Source: Xenococcaceae cyanobacterium MO_167.B27 (GTDB lineage: Bacteria > Cyanobacteriota > Cyanobacteriia > Cyanobacteriales > Xenococcaceae). Taken from it: DNA of 45,488 nt. A program made the translations under genes and the position numbers. The notes beneath the pieces are model-generated. The model was given only the letters and a program-made list of their open reading frames with translations, ran no database searches and was not told where the DNA came from. Below, piece by piece: positions 34,722 to 44,320 of this stretch; the first letter of the stretch is position 1; each line of letters opens with the position of its first letter. Where the stretch lies: the NCBI GenBank assembly GCA_030065935.1, contig JASJCP010000059.1, positions 1 through 45,488 of the forward strand, written 5' to 3'.

Positions 34722-35636
34722 ATGTATATCAGAAGTCCTCTTACTGAAACAAATAATATTAGTTTAATTAAAACTATTAGAGTAGATGAATTAATTCAAA
34801 AATGGAAAAATAATTTCCAAATAGATATTACCCAAGAACTAAAAAATTATCAAGAAATAAAACTTTATCAATGCAATCAAACAAGACTTAAGTTCTTTTT
34901 TCCTTGCGATATTGATGGTTCTGAGACTTTGTACAAACAACTTCAAAAATTTGATTGGTTTTATTTACCAGATAAATGGGAATATAATGTTGCTTTAAAT
35001 CATTTAAAATTATTAAATTGTAATAGTATTTTAGAAGTTGGATGTGGTGTTGGCTTTTTTGTAAAAGCTTGCATTGATTCTGGTTTTGTAATTAATGGAA
35101 TAGAGCTTAATAAATTAGCTGTTAATCTCGCTCAAGAAAATAAGCTTCCTGTAAATCATATTACTTTACAAGAATTTGCACAATTCCACCCTCAATCTAT
35201 GGATGCTATTTGTAGCTTTCAAGTATTAGAACATATTTCTGATCCGAAAAGTTTTATTAATAATTGTCTTAAAATATTAAAGTCAGGTGGGAGATTAATT
35301 GTATCCGTTCCAAATGCAGAAAGTTTTCTTAAATATCAATATAATTTACTTGATATGCCTCCTCATCATATGACACAATGGTCAGAATTTTCTTTTAGAT
35401 CACTTGAAAAAATTTTTCCAGTTAAAACAGAAAAAATCATAAAAGAACCTTTAGCGTCATATCATATATCAGGATATGTTGATTCATATAAAAATTATTT
35501 AACATCTAGCTTTTATCCAATGAATTTACTTTTTAATCGATTTAGTATTTATTTTTATAAAAAAATATTGAAGGCTGGATTGAGAAAATTTTTAACTGGT
35601 CAAAGTTTATATGTTCAATTTTGTAAAATAATATGA
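34722..35636 (+). CDS. SAM-dependent methyltransferase, class I, 304 aa
   Basis: The methyltransferase core has motif I ILEVGCGVGFFVKAC (about residues 105-120), motif II Glu in GIELNKLAVNLA, motif IV-like MDAICSFQVLEHISDP and the strand SGGRLIVSVPN. The N-terminus (about 1-95) contains a short domain with a Cys-rich hint (LYQCNQTRLKFFFPCDIDG) seen in methyltransferases of polysaccharide clusters. It overlaps the next gene by 4 bp (ATGA), indicating coupled translation. The likely target is a sugar of the glycan or a capping group. Confidence 0.88.
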   Translation: MYIRSPLTETNNISLIKTIRVDELIQKWKNNFQIDITQELKNYQEIKLYQCNQTRLKFFFPCDIDGSETLYKQLQKFDWFYLPDKWEYNVALNHLKLLNCNSILEVGCGVGFFVKACIDSGFVINGIELNKLAVNLAQENKLPVNHITLQEFAQFHPQSMDAICSFQVLEHISDPKSFINNCLKILKSGGRLIVSVPNAESFLKYQYNLLDMPPHHMTQWSEFSFRSLEKIFPVKTEKIIKEPLASYHISGYVDSYKNYLTSSFYPMNLLFNRFSIYFYKKILKAGLRKFLTGQSLYVQFCKII

Positions 35637-36487
35637 ATTATCTTAATTTAGGATGTGGAGATCGTTTTCATCAACAATGGACTAATATTGATATTAAATC
35701 TGCTAATGACGCAGTAATATCTTATAATATTTGTCAAAAAATTCCTTATCTTGATAATTCATTTGATGCTGTTTATCACTCTCATTTATTAGAACATTTA
35801 ACAAAACATCAAGCTCAATCGTTTCTTAGAGAATGTTTTCGCGTATTACGCCCTGATGGTACTTTAAGAGTAGTAGTTCCCGATTTAGAACAAATTGTAA
35901 AGACATATTTATTAGCTCTTAAAAAAGTTCAATTAGATTTTCAAGAATGGTCTGATAATTATGATTGGATTTTACTAGAAATGTACGATCAGACCGTGAG
36001 AAATGATTCTGGTGGAGAAATGGCAAAATATTTATCTAAAGATAATATTATCAACCAAGATTTTATTTTGAAGCGTTGCGGTATTACAGCTAAAAATTTA
36101 ATAGAAAAATTCCATAAAGAACGAAAAGAAGTGAAAAAAAAATTAACTATAAAAAATAAAATAAAACTTTGGCTTAAACCAATTTATAACTTTGTCTGTT
36201 CTTCTAATTATCGTCGAGAGTTATTTCTAAAGTTTATCTTAAAAAATGAATATGATGCTCTTCAAATCGGACGTTTTAGACAAAGTGGCGAAGTGCATCA
36301 ATGGATGTATGATCGCTATTCCTTAGCACGTCTTTTGGAACAATGTGGTTTAGAGAAGATTACTCAACGTACAGCTTATGATAGCTACATTCCTAATTGG
36401 ACGAGTTTTAACTTAGATACAGAACCAGATGGCACAATTTACAAACCCGACTCATTATATATGGAAGCTATTAAACCATCTGTATGA
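35633..36487 (+). CDS. SAM-dependent methyltransferase, class I, 284 aa
   Basis: Motif I is YLNLGCGDRFHQQWTNIDI at the very N-terminus, followed by YLDNSFDAVYHSHLLEHLTK and FRVLRPDGTLRVVVPDLEQI, typical of a compact glycan-cluster methyltransferase. The C-terminal half is longer than the core and holds many charged helices, then HQWMYDRYSLARLLEQCG, the usual end of such proteins. It overlaps both neighbours by 4 bp, so the three genes 34722-37704 are a tightly coupled block. The substrate is unknown. Confidence 0.88.
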   Translation: MNYLNLGCGDRFHQQWTNIDIKSANDAVISYNICQKIPYLDNSFDAVYHSHLLEHLTKHQAQSFLRECFRVLRPDGTLRVVVPDLEQIVKTYLLALKKVQLDFQEWSDNYDWILLEMYDQTVRNDSGGEMAKYLSKDNIINQDFILKRCGITAKNLIEKFHKERKEVKKKLTIKNKIKLWLKPIYNFVCSSNYRRELFLKFILKNEYDALQIGRFRQSGEVHQWMYDRYSLARLLEQCGLEKITQRTAYDSYIPNWTSFNLDTEPDGTIYKPDSLYMEAIKPSV

Positions 36488-37704
36488 AAGTTCTTCAGAT
36501 TAACTATTCCGATATCTTAGGCGGTGCTGCGATCGCAGGATATCGACTACATCAAGGATTATTATCTCAAGGAATAGACTCAAAATTATTGGTAGATATA
36601 GTAAAAACAGATAGCGCTCGCGTTGCCACAATTAACAGGAAACGTAACATAGAAAATTTAGCTAATAGTTTAGGGTGGCGATTGGGATTAAATAATATTA
36701 ATAGTATTAGTACTTTTCAAATAAATCAGCATCAATTTTATCAAAAAGCAGATATTCTCAACTTTCATAATCTTCATGGTGGGTATTTTAACTATTTAGC
36801 AATTCCTTCTCTGACAAAAAATAAACCAGCAGTATTTACTCTACATGATATGTGGAGTTTTACAGGTCATTGTGCTTATAGTTATGATTGCGATCGCTGG
36901 AAAACTGGTTGTGGCAAGTGTCCTTATCTAAATATAGTTCCTTCTGTAGGCAAAGATAGCACCTTTTTAGAATGGAAGCTAAAAAATTGGATTTACAGTA
37001 ATTCTAATTTAGCTATTGTCACTCTCAGCAATTGGCTAACCGAACAAGTCAAACAGAGTATGCTCAATCGCTTTCCCATTCATCATATTCCCAATGGTAT
37101 AGATACTGAAGCTTATCAACCTTTAGATTCAGTAGAATGTAAATCTGTTTTAGGAATTTCACAAAATAAAAAAGTGTTGATGTTTGTTTCGCAAAATCTC
37201 AATGATTCTCGTAAGGGAGGAGATTTATTAATTAAAGCACTTCAAGAATTAGCATCATCTTTAAAAAAAGAAATCATAATTTTAGTAATGGGTAATGGTG
37301 GAGAACAATTAACTAAAAATATTGATATATCTGCAATATATTTGGGATATGTAGATGGTGACAAATTAAAATCTATTGCTTATTCTGCTGCTGACTTATT
37401 TATATTTCCTACTCGCGCTGATAATTTGCCTTTAGTATTACAAGAAAGTATGGCTTGTGGTACGCCGATGGTTTCTTTTAAAGTTGGCGGAGTCTCCGAT
37501 TTAGTACGTCATGGCATTACAGGATATTTAGCACAACCAGAAGATTATCAAGATTTTAGTAAAGGTATCCAAGAACTCTTAGAAGATACTAATTTAAGGG
37601 AAAAAATGAGTCAAAATTGTCGCAATATAGCTATTCAAGAATATTCTATCGAACTACAAGCACAAAGATATATCGAGCTTTATAATCTGTTGAAAAGATA
37701 CTAG
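36484..37704 (+). CDS. Glycosyltransferase family 4, 406 aa
   Basis: The N-terminal GT-B domain has VLQINYSDILGGAAIAGYRL and the sequence HDMWSFTGHCAYSYDCDRW with a Cys cluster (GCGKCPYL) seen in a known GT4 subgroup. The donor domain has the E-x7-E-type motif in LPLVLQESMACGTPMVSF and GGVSDLVRHGITGYLA. It would add a sugar from a nucleotide donor to the growing lipid-linked chain on the cytoplasmic side. Its GC content is nearer to the host average than that of the two upstream methyltransferases. Confidence 0.93.
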   Translation: MKVLQINYSDILGGAAIAGYRLHQGLLSQGIDSKLLVDIVKTDSARVATINRKRNIENLANSLGWRLGLNNINSISTFQINQHQFYQKADILNFHNLHGGYFNYLAIPSLTKNKPAVFTLHDMWSFTGHCAYSYDCDRWKTGCGKCPYLNIVPSVGKDSTFLEWKLKNWIYSNSNLAIVTLSNWLTEQVKQSMLNRFPIHHIPNGIDTEAYQPLDSVECKSVLGISQNKKVLMFVSQNLNDSRKGGDLLIKALQELASSLKKEIIILVMGNGGEQLTKNIDISAIYLGYVDGDKLKSIAYSAADLFIFPTRADNLPLVLQESMACGTPMVSFKVGGVSDLVRHGITGYLAQPEDYQDFSKGIQELLEDTNLREKMSQNCRNIAIQEYSIELQAQRYIELYNLLKRY

Positions 37705-37826
37705 GAACTGTTGTATACGATTATGAATTTGAATAGTTAATAAAAATTAATTTTTCTATCAGCGATCGATCTTCTAGGCAATTTGGGTACAAATAACATA
37801 AGTAAGTCTCAAGTTACTTTATTTAC

Positions 37827-38714
37827 ATGAATGTAGCTGCAAAAGAACCAGTTTATATAATTATTCCAGTTCACAATAGAAGACAGATTACTCTCAAATG
37901 CTTAGATAATCTTAGTAAGTGTGGTGATTTACAACGCTATTACGTTGTCGTAGTAGATGATGGTTCTACTGATGGTACAACAGAAGCAATTAATTCTTCA
38001 TATCCTGATGTAACAGTGCTTCCTGGTGATGGTAACTTGTGGTGGACTGGTGCAATTAAAAAAGGAATGCAGTATGCTTATGAGCAAGGTGCAGAGTATT
38101 TTATTTGGTTAAATGATGATTGCTATCCTTTAGAAAATGCGATCGTGAAATTAATAGAAATATCTAAATCAGGTCATAACTTAATTGTTGGTGGTCAATC
38201 TTTAGACCCAGATACAAAAGAACCTAGTTATGGTGGTATTGTTGCGAAAGGAACAAAAATTCAACACATAAATGCTCATGATAAATTGACCCAAGAGTGT
38301 GATGGTCTAGCTGGTAACTTTGTTTGTATTTCCAGCAAAATTATTAATTCAATTGGCTACCCTAAAAACAAAATTTTTCCTCAATATTATGGTGATGTAA
38401 CCTATACAAATACAGCTAAAAAGAAAGGATACAAATTATTAATATCAAAAGAAGCAATAGCCTATTGCAAGAATCAACATTCTGTTGTTTCTTGGCTCAA
38501 CCCAGATAAACCTTTAATAGATTATTGGTTAGATTACTTTAAAATCAAGTCCACTTTCTATTGGAAAGCAGAATTATTATACTATAAGCAGTTTTTAGGC
38601 TTCATGGGACTTGTAATGTATTTTATTAATAGAATTTTAAAGTTTTGGGTTATTTTTTTATTAATTAATCCTTTGCCCTTAAATTTAAAGTTAAAAATTA
38701 AGCATATTTTTTGA
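37827..38714 (+). CDS. Glycosyltransferase family 2, 295 aa
   Basis: The GT-A fold is marked by YIIIPVHNRRQITLKCLDNL, then VVVVDDGSTDGTTEAI and the metal-binding EYFIWLNDDCYPL (Asp-Asp). GDGNLWWTGAIKKGMQYA is typical of rhamnosyl/galactofuranosyl-type GT2 enzymes. A hydrophobic C-terminal stretch (about 255-285, FLGFMGLVMYFINRIL, FWVIFLLINPLPLN) probably attaches it to the membrane. It starts 122 bp after the previous gene. Confidence 0.92.
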   Translation: MNVAAKEPVYIIIPVHNRRQITLKCLDNLSKCGDLQRYYVVVVDDGSTDGTTEAINSSYPDVTVLPGDGNLWWTGAIKKGMQYAYEQGAEYFIWLNDDCYPLENAIVKLIEISKSGHNLIVGGQSLDPDTKEPSYGGIVAKGTKIQHINAHDKLTQECDGLAGNFVCISSKIINSIGYPKNKIFPQYYGDVTYTNTAKKKGYKLLISKEAIAYCKNQHSVVSWLNPDKPLIDYWLDYFKIKSTFYWKAELLYYKQFLGFMGLVMYFINRILKFWVIFLLINPLPLNLKLKIKHIF

Positions 38715-38727
38715 GGCATTATATTCC

Positions 38728-40023
38728 ATGAAAATAGGATATGATACGACTGTTTTAGGGCAGGGATATATTAATTCAAAAGCAAGAACTGGCATTTATA
38801 GAGTTGTAGAATCTCTATTTCAGGAACTGATTAAAATTCCTACTTTAGAAATTAATGCTATTTCATTTAATCAGCAGCATAATATTTGGGACGAAATTAG
38901 CTCAAAACTATACTTTTATCAACAAGATAAAGATAATGTAAAATATCTTTTTTATCCTTCTTACAAGAGTCGGTTTAATTTAGATTATTTATATACAAAA
39001 TCAGTAAAAATTCAAAAAAATCTAATTAACAATTTTCTAGATAAAAACGATTTACTTTACAAACTTTGTCTTGCATTACAAATTCCATTCAAAATTATTG
39101 GCAAAGTAGATATGCAACTAAATACAATAGATAAAAGTTATGACTTATATCATTCTCCATTCTATGCCTTGCCACCAAAAGCAAAGGATTCTCGTGTTAT
39201 CAGAGCGATCACAATATACGATCTTATTCCTATTATTTATCCCGAAAAATTTACAAAAAAGATTTATTCACAGTTTCTTAACACTATAAATAGTATCGAT
39301 CTAGATCTAGATTGGGTGATTTGTATCTCAGAAAACACAAAAAATGATTTTTGTGAATATACTAATATGAATCCAGATAGAGTTTTTGTAACACCCTTGG
39401 CTGCTGCGGATCATTTTTATCATGTAAAAGAAAAACAATTAATTAATTCTACTATTAGCAAATATAATATTCCACAAGTTCCTTATATTCTGAGTCTTTG
39501 TACTTTAGAACCGCGTAAAAATTTAAGCTTTCTAATTCAATGTTTTTCAGAAATTATCGCAGATAATCCTAGTTTAGAACTTAATTTAGTTTTAGTTGGA
39601 GTTAACGGTTGGAAAAATAACGCAATCTTTAAAGCAGCAGGAAAAAATCCAGATTTGAGCAAAAGAATTATTTTCACTGGTTATGTGCCTGATGAAGATT
39701 TAAGTGCAATATATAGTGGTGCTACAGCTTTTGTTTATCCTTCACTTTATGAAGGTTTTGGTTTACCTCCTTTAGAAGCCATGCAATGTGGCACTCCTGT
39801 TATTAGTTCTAATACTAGTTCCTTACCTGAAGTAGTAGGAAATGCAGGAATTACTATAAATCCTAAAGATAAAGATGAATTATGCCAAGCTCTACTCAAC
39901 ATTATTAATGATTCTAATTTAAGGGATAGCTTATCTAAAAAAGGAATTGCAAGAGCCAAACGATTTAGCTGGAAAAAATGTGCAGAAGAGACTATCAAAG
40001 TCTATCAACTTGCAACTAGTTAA
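38728..40023 (+). CDS. Glycosyltransferase family 4, mannosyltransferase-like, 431 aa
   Basis: The start KIGYDTTVLGQGYINSKART and TGIYRVVESLFQEL match GT4 enzymes that act on mannose-type chains. Later come ITIYDLIPIIYPEKF, VICISENTKNDFCEYT, SLCTLEPRKNLSFLIQCF and the donor motif LYEGFGLPPLEAMQCGTPVI with SSLPEVVGNAGITINPKD. It is full length. The gap to the GT2 gene is only 13 bp, so they are read together. Confidence 0.93.
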   Translation: MKIGYDTTVLGQGYINSKARTGIYRVVESLFQELIKIPTLEINAISFNQQHNIWDEISSKLYFYQQDKDNVKYLFYPSYKSRFNLDYLYTKSVKIQKNLINNFLDKNDLLYKLCLALQIPFKIIGKVDMQLNTIDKSYDLYHSPFYALPPKAKDSRVIRAITIYDLIPIIYPEKFTKKIYSQFLNTINSIDLDLDWVICISENTKNDFCEYTNMNPDRVFVTPLAAADHFYHVKEKQLINSTISKYNIPQVPYILSLCTLEPRKNLSFLIQCFSEIIADNPSLELNLVLVGVNGWKNNAIFKAAGKNPDLSKRIIFTGYVPDEDLSAIYSGATAFVYPSLYEGFGLPPLEAMQCGTPVISSNTSSLPEVVGNAGITINPKDKDELCQALLNIINDSNLRDSLSKKGIARAKRFSWKKCAEETIKVYQLATS

Positions 40024-40041
40024 TCATTATTAAGATAATTT

Positions 40042-40724
40042 ATGAAAAAATATAGTATTAAACTCGGTATTCGTAACTTAATAGGAAAATATCCATTATT
40101 ATTTTACAGTATTTACTGTTTAAAATATCAAAATCGTAGTAATCTCATCAATATAGATACAGAGTTAGTTATTGAGGGATTTCCTCGTTCTGCAAATTCA
40201 TTTTCAGTAACGGCTTTTAGAAGATTACAACCCAAACAAATTAAAATCGCTCATCATCATCATGTTCCCGCTCAAATTACTAACGCGATCAAATTAAATA
40301 TTCCTACTATAGTATTAATTAGAAATCCATTAGATGCAGTTATTTCTTTTAAAATATATAACACAGATATATCCCTGATTCAAGCCCTAAAAACTTATAT
40401 ATCTTTTTATCAATCAATTGCCATACACAAAAATTTTTATGTAATAGCTTCTTTTGATGAAATAATATCAGATTTACCAACAATACAATAGTTAAAAAAA
40501 TAAATTATAAATTTAATACTAATTTTAATCATCAAATACCTGATTCAAATTTTGTAGATAAAATTTTAGATGAAATTAAAATTTTAAACACATTAAAATC
40601 CCCAAATCCTTGTAAATATCGAGATAAAATAAAACAAAAGTATCAGGAACAATTAAATAGAGATAGAGAAAAGAAATTATTAACCATAGCAGAGTCTATT
40701 TATCAAAATTTTATATCTACTTAA
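40042..40724 (+). pseudogene. Second sulfotransferase, frameshifted
   Basis: The first 149 codons carry LVIEGFPRSANSFSVTAF (the 5'-phosphosulfate loop) and IPTIVLIRNPLDAVISFKIY (the 3'-phosphate motif). They end at TAG 40489-40491 inside an A-rich stretch. The frame offset by one then stays open from about 40483 to TAA 40722-40724 and reads NYKFNTNFNHQIPD and KSPNPCKYRDKIKQKYQEQL, which looks like the normal C-terminal part. One base gained or lost near 40480-40500 explains the break. Together the pieces give about 227 residues. It may be a sequencing error in the A-run or true inactivation. Confidence 0.8.
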
Positions 40725-40733
40725 TTAAGTTTA

Positions 40734-41915
40734 ATGAAGCTACTTTATACTTTAACAGCTTATCCTCCCTATATTGGTGGCGCACAACTCCATCAACATC
40801 TATTAGCACAACAACTAAATAATAAACATATCATTCAGGTTATAAGTCATTGGAAGCAAAATCGTACAGATTGGTTATTGGGTACAACAATTAATGCTCC
40901 TCATAAAAGTAATGATTATGTAATTGATGGGGTAAACGTACATCAAATAGGATTATCTGTTAAAGACAAACTTAGTTTACTTCCTTACATCCCTATTTAT
41001 TATCCTTTGATGGATATTGCTTTACCTAAAATTGCTTCTTGTTTAGAAAAAGATTTATCTTCTTATACCAGTCATGCAGATTTAATTCACAATGTGCGTA
41101 TCGGGAGAGAAGGATTAAGCTATGCTTCTTATTACGTTGCGAAAAAACAAGATATTCCTTTTGTTTTTACCCCCGTACATCATCCTCGTTGGATAGGATG
41201 GCGATATCGTGCTTATATTAAACTATATAAATTAGCTGATGCTATAATTGCTTTAACTCAAGCAGAAAAAAAAGTATTAATTGAATTAGGAGTACAAGAA
41301 GAGAAAATTCATGTTACTGGACATGGTGCAATTTTAGCAGAACAAGCTGAATCAAAAAAATTTAGAAATAAATATCAGATAGATGAACCAATAGTCTTAT
41401 TCTTAGGACAGCATTATGGGTATAAAGGATATCAACAATTATTACAAGCAACCTCTCTAGTTTGGCAGAAAATACCAGAAGCTAATTTCGTTTTTATTGG
41501 TCCAACAGTTGGTAAATCGGAAGCTTACTTTAAACATTTCCAAGATAAGCGTATTCATCATTTAGGTAAAGTTGATTTACAAGAAAAAACTAATGCCATA
41601 GCTGCTTGTGACCTACTTTGTGTTCCTTCAAATCAAGAAAGTTTTGGTGGTGTTTATACCGAAGCTTGGAGTTTTGCTAAACCAGTGATTGGCTGTAATA
41701 TTCCTGCCGTATCTGAAGTAGTTAGTCACGATAAAGATGGGTATCTAGTCCAACAAAAACCAGAAGAAATTGCTAAGGCAATTTGTGAATTATTATTAAA
41801 CCAAAATCAAGCAAAACAGATGGGATTAGCAGGCAAAAAAAAAGTAGAGTCTAAGTTTAGTTGGCAAAAATTAGCTAATAAAACAGAACAAATTTATGAG
41901 AGCGTTATTAGTTAG
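40734..41915 (+). CDS. Glycosyltransferase family 4, 393 aa
   Basis: The acceptor-side start is LLYTLTAYPPYIGGAQLHQH (glycine loop YIGGAQ), followed by PFVFTPVHHPRWIGWRYR and VHVTGHGAIL-type junction. The donor domain has LFLGQHYGYKGYQQLLQA, DLLCVPSNQESFGGVYTEAW and CNIPAVSEVVSHDKDGYLV. It is full length and is the last gene of the glycan cluster. No terminator with a clear T-run was found in the 170 bp after it. Confidence 0.93.
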   Translation: MKLLYTLTAYPPYIGGAQLHQHLLAQQLNNKHIIQVISHWKQNRTDWLLGTTINAPHKSNDYVIDGVNVHQIGLSVKDKLSLLPYIPIYYPLMDIALPKIASCLEKDLSSYTSHADLIHNVRIGREGLSYASYYVAKKQDIPFVFTPVHHPRWIGWRYRAYIKLYKLADAIIALTQAEKKVLIELGVQEEKIHVTGHGAILAEQAESKKFRNKYQIDEPIVLFLGQHYGYKGYQQLLQATSLVWQKIPEANFVFIGPTVGKSEAYFKHFQDKRIHHLGKVDLQEKTNAIAACDLLCVPSNQESFGGVYTEAWSFAKPVIGCNIPAVSEVVSHDKDGYLVQQKPEEIAKAICELLLNQNQAKQMGLAGKKKVESKFSWQKLANKTEQIYESVIS

Positions 41916-42089
41916 TTATTATCCATTAAATCTATATATTTTAGCTGAACGAGAAAATTGATACATATTAATTGTTCAAGAGCTTTTGGCGATCGCAGTC
42001 TGATTAAGATTAAATATTCATCCTCTTAAAAAAGAGCTAATATTCGCCAACCAAATCAAAATTAAGTATTTCTATTGAGTAATTGATAA

Positions 42090-42743
42090 CTAATTAAACC
42101 ATTCATCACCACCAGGTAATTGAGCTAAAACCCGATCTATTTCCAGAGGTAATTCTTTAGCAGAATATTGATAAGTTAATCTTAATAGCTGATGACTAAT
42201 CTGAATAATATCTTCTCGAATGATTTGGGATGAAATTGCAGAAGCTTTTAACTTACCATCCATAACTTCTACACTAGCAGGACGAATAGCTCTTTTGATC
42301 GCTTCTTCTAAATAATCATTCCATTCATCTTGCTTGATATAGTAGCGGTGCGTCCGCGTACGCGAAGCGACTACCGTCAGGTCAGCGACTACCGTCAGGT
42401 CTCCCGCCTCGGCGTAAGACGCAAACGCCAGTTCCTTCAAGTCGCGAAACCCGCCCAACGGACTGGCTTGGGAACGCGCACCAAGACAAGATTTGCGATT
42501 ATCTTTAAGATTAAGGCTTTGAATTTCAATCACAGAATTAGAGATAGACGCAATCCAAGAATTAGTCAAACGTTGCTCAAGTTGATTTTTAATTAGATGA
42601 ATCATTAATCTAATTAGAAAAGACATGATATTCCGTATAATTGCTCTTTTACTCATGTCTTCTAGCTCGTCAACAATAATAAGAGCATCTTCATATCTTC
42701 CTTCTAAAATGCTATTTCTTAAATCGACTAATTCTTGTGTCAT
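42090..42743 (-). CDS. DUF29 family protein with in-frame repeat insertion, 217 aa
   Basis: The outer parts fit DUF29-type cyanobacterial proteins: ELVDLRNSILEGRYEDALII, SKRAIIRNIMSFLIRLMIHL, EQRLTNSWIASISNSVIEIQ and then YYIKQDEWNDYLEEAIKRAI. The middle, about residues 86-132, is unlike the family. It is encoded by a GC-rich block (42345-42480) containing a 17 bp tandem repeat and reads RSQASPLGGFRDL, FASYAEAGDLTVVADLTVV. The insertion keeps the frame. Function of DUF29 is unknown; these genes are numerous in mobile parts of cyanobacterial genomes. Confidence 0.8.
   Translation of the reverse strand: MTQELVDLRNSILEGRYEDALIIVDELEDMSKRAIIRNIMSFLIRLMIHLIKNQLEQRLTNSWIASISNSVIEIQSLNLKDNRKSCLGARSQASPLGGFRDLKELAFASYAEAGDLTVVADLTVVASRTRTHRYYIKQDEWNDYLEEAIKRAIRPASVEVMDGKLKASAISSQIIREDIIQISHQLLRLTYQYSAKELPLEIDRVLAQLPGGDEWFN
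42345..42480. repeat. GC-rich dispersed repeat with a tandem 17-mer
   Basis: The block is clearly richer in G+C than its surroundings. GCGACTACCGTCAGGTC occurs twice in tandem (42367-42383 and 42385-42401). Palindromic CGCGTACGCG and GCG-rich words resemble the small dispersed repeats of filamentous and unicellular cyanobacteria. It lies inside the DUF29 reading frame without a stop. Confidence 0.75.
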
Positions 42744-43067
42744 GGTTATATTTCCCTGACGATATCTGTAGGATGTGTTAATTTATATCTCTTCCTATTC
42801 TCGATCTAAACTATCAAAGTTTCTGCGATCGCATTATGACAAATCTTCTTCCGTTAATCCAGCTATTTTCATTAAAGTTAGTCTAACTCGATCACATTTT
42901 ATCTGTCTTCCGCAAGAAGACCCCCATGTCCCATGGTGGGATGAATTGCGGGCATAGTTTAATTGTTCAAAACTTGATCTTCTAATTTAAACACATAATT
43001 AGAAAAATTTGACTTTTCTCTAATTAAGCTTTAAAGTATTCTTGTAGGTCGATATGTTTTGAACGCC
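42744..43067. other. Gap before tnpB, candidate element left end
   Basis: No solid gene is seen. Two hairpin-like sequences lie at 42905-42921 (GTCTTC-CGCAA-GAAGAC) and 42922-42941 (CCCATG and CATGGTGGG parts). Since TnpB elements have a subterminal hairpin at the left end, the end may lie here, but it was not fixed. A short open frame finishing PHVPWWDELRA at 42957 was not accepted as a gene. Confidence 0.35.
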
Positions 43068-44255
43068 ATGATAGTAATGAATTGGGAGTACAAGTTACTT
43101 CCAACGCCAGAACAAAAAGAATACATAGAACATACGTTAAATGTATGTCGTTCGGTGTGGAATTATAACTTAAGAGAGTTAAAAGACTATCTTAACTCTA
43201 GAAGTTGTAGTATTAATTCTTGTTCTTTGGTAAGTGAATATATAATACCAGCTTCTGCACCATTCCCTACTTACTATCATCAAGCACAAAATTTAGTAAC
43301 TGCTAAGAAAAACAATGATTTTCTAAAATCTGCACCATCGCAAGTTTTACAACAGGTCTTAAGAAAACTAGAAACCGCTTTTGTCGATATGAAGAAACGC
43401 GGATTTGGGTTTCCTAGATTTAAAAACAAGTATCGATTGAGAAGCTTTGTATATCCACAATTAAACAAAGGAAAAGTAATAACTAATAACCAAATTAGAT
43501 TACCAAAACTTGATTGGGTAACATACATTAACTCTCGACCGATACCCGATGGATGTAAAATCAAGCAAGCCAGAGTAATCAGAAAAGCATCTGGTTATTT
43601 TGTGATGCTATCGTTACAGCTAGATGTAGATATTCCCGATTCTATTCCTCATGGAAAAGCCATAGGTATTGATTTAGGATTAGATAAATTTGCTGCAACT
43701 AGTGAAGGTTTATTAATAGCTCGACCCAAGTTTCTTAAAAAATTACAGCGCGAGATTAAATTACTGCAACGTAAGTTGAGAAACAAGAAAAAGGGTTCTA
43801 ATAATCGAGTTAAAATTAATCATAAAATAGCCAGGCTACATCAAAGAATTACGGACACAAGAAAAGACTTTCATTTCAAAACTGCTCATAAATTGTGTGA
43901 AGGAGCAGGGATGATATTTGTTGAAGATATAAACTTCAAAACTTGGACAAGGGGAATGTTACGAAAACATTTCACTGATGCTGGTTTTGGCAATTTTGTA
44001 AATATCCTTCAATGGGTATGTAAAAAAACTGATACCTATTTTGCCAAAGTAGATAAAGATTACACCTCACAAATATGTCCTAGATGCGATACTTTAACTG
44101 GAAAAAAGTCTCTTGATATTCGTATTCATCACTGTGATAATTGTGGATACACCAACAATCGTGATGTAGTTGCTAGTGAAGTAATCCTGAAAAGAGGATT
44201 AGGGGCGGTCGGGCTGACCGTGTCTTTAGATAAAATGTCTGCGGAGGCGATCTGA
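43068..44255 (+). CDS. tnpB: TnpB RNA-guided nuclease of an IS1341-type element
   Basis: TnpB cuts DNA guided by an omega RNA made from the right end of its element. ATG 43068 (MIVMNWEYKLLPTPEQ) is preferred; 43077 is also possible. The RuvC acidic residues are intact: Asp in AIGIDLGLDKFAATS, Glu in MIFVEDINFKTW, Asp in YTNNRDVVASEV. The zinc knuckle is CPRC and CDNC (about residues 342-365). No tnpA gene is present, so the element needs a transposase from elsewhere to move. The length (395 residues) is typical. It lies directly before the truncated relaxase gene. Confidence 0.93.
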   Translation: MIVMNWEYKLLPTPEQKEYIEHTLNVCRSVWNYNLRELKDYLNSRSCSINSCSLVSEYIIPASAPFPTYYHQAQNLVTAKKNNDFLKSAPSQVLQQVLRKLETAFVDMKKRGFGFPRFKNKYRLRSFVYPQLNKGKVITNNQIRLPKLDWVTYINSRPIPDGCKIKQARVIRKASGYFVMLSLQLDVDIPDSIPHGKAIGIDLGLDKFAATSEGLLIARPKFLKKLQREIKLLQRKLRNKKKGSNNRVKINHKIARLHQRITDTRKDFHFKTAHKLCEGAGMIFVEDINFKTWTRGMLRKHFTDAGFGNFVNILQWVCKKTDTYFAKVDKDYTSQICPRCDTLTGKKSLDIRIHHCDNCGYTNNRDVVASEVILKRGLGAVGLTVSLDKMSAEAI

Positions 44256-44320
44256 CGGGGGCTTCTGGCAACAGTAGTCTAGTTAAAAGCCGAAGAAACA
44301 GAAAGCCTAAGTTGTGAGTC

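Noticed and set aside
42775-42957. 60-codon frame ending PHVPWWDELRA
   Set aside because: It covers hairpins in front of tnpB, has no clear start signal and no known family, so it was kept only as gap sequence.
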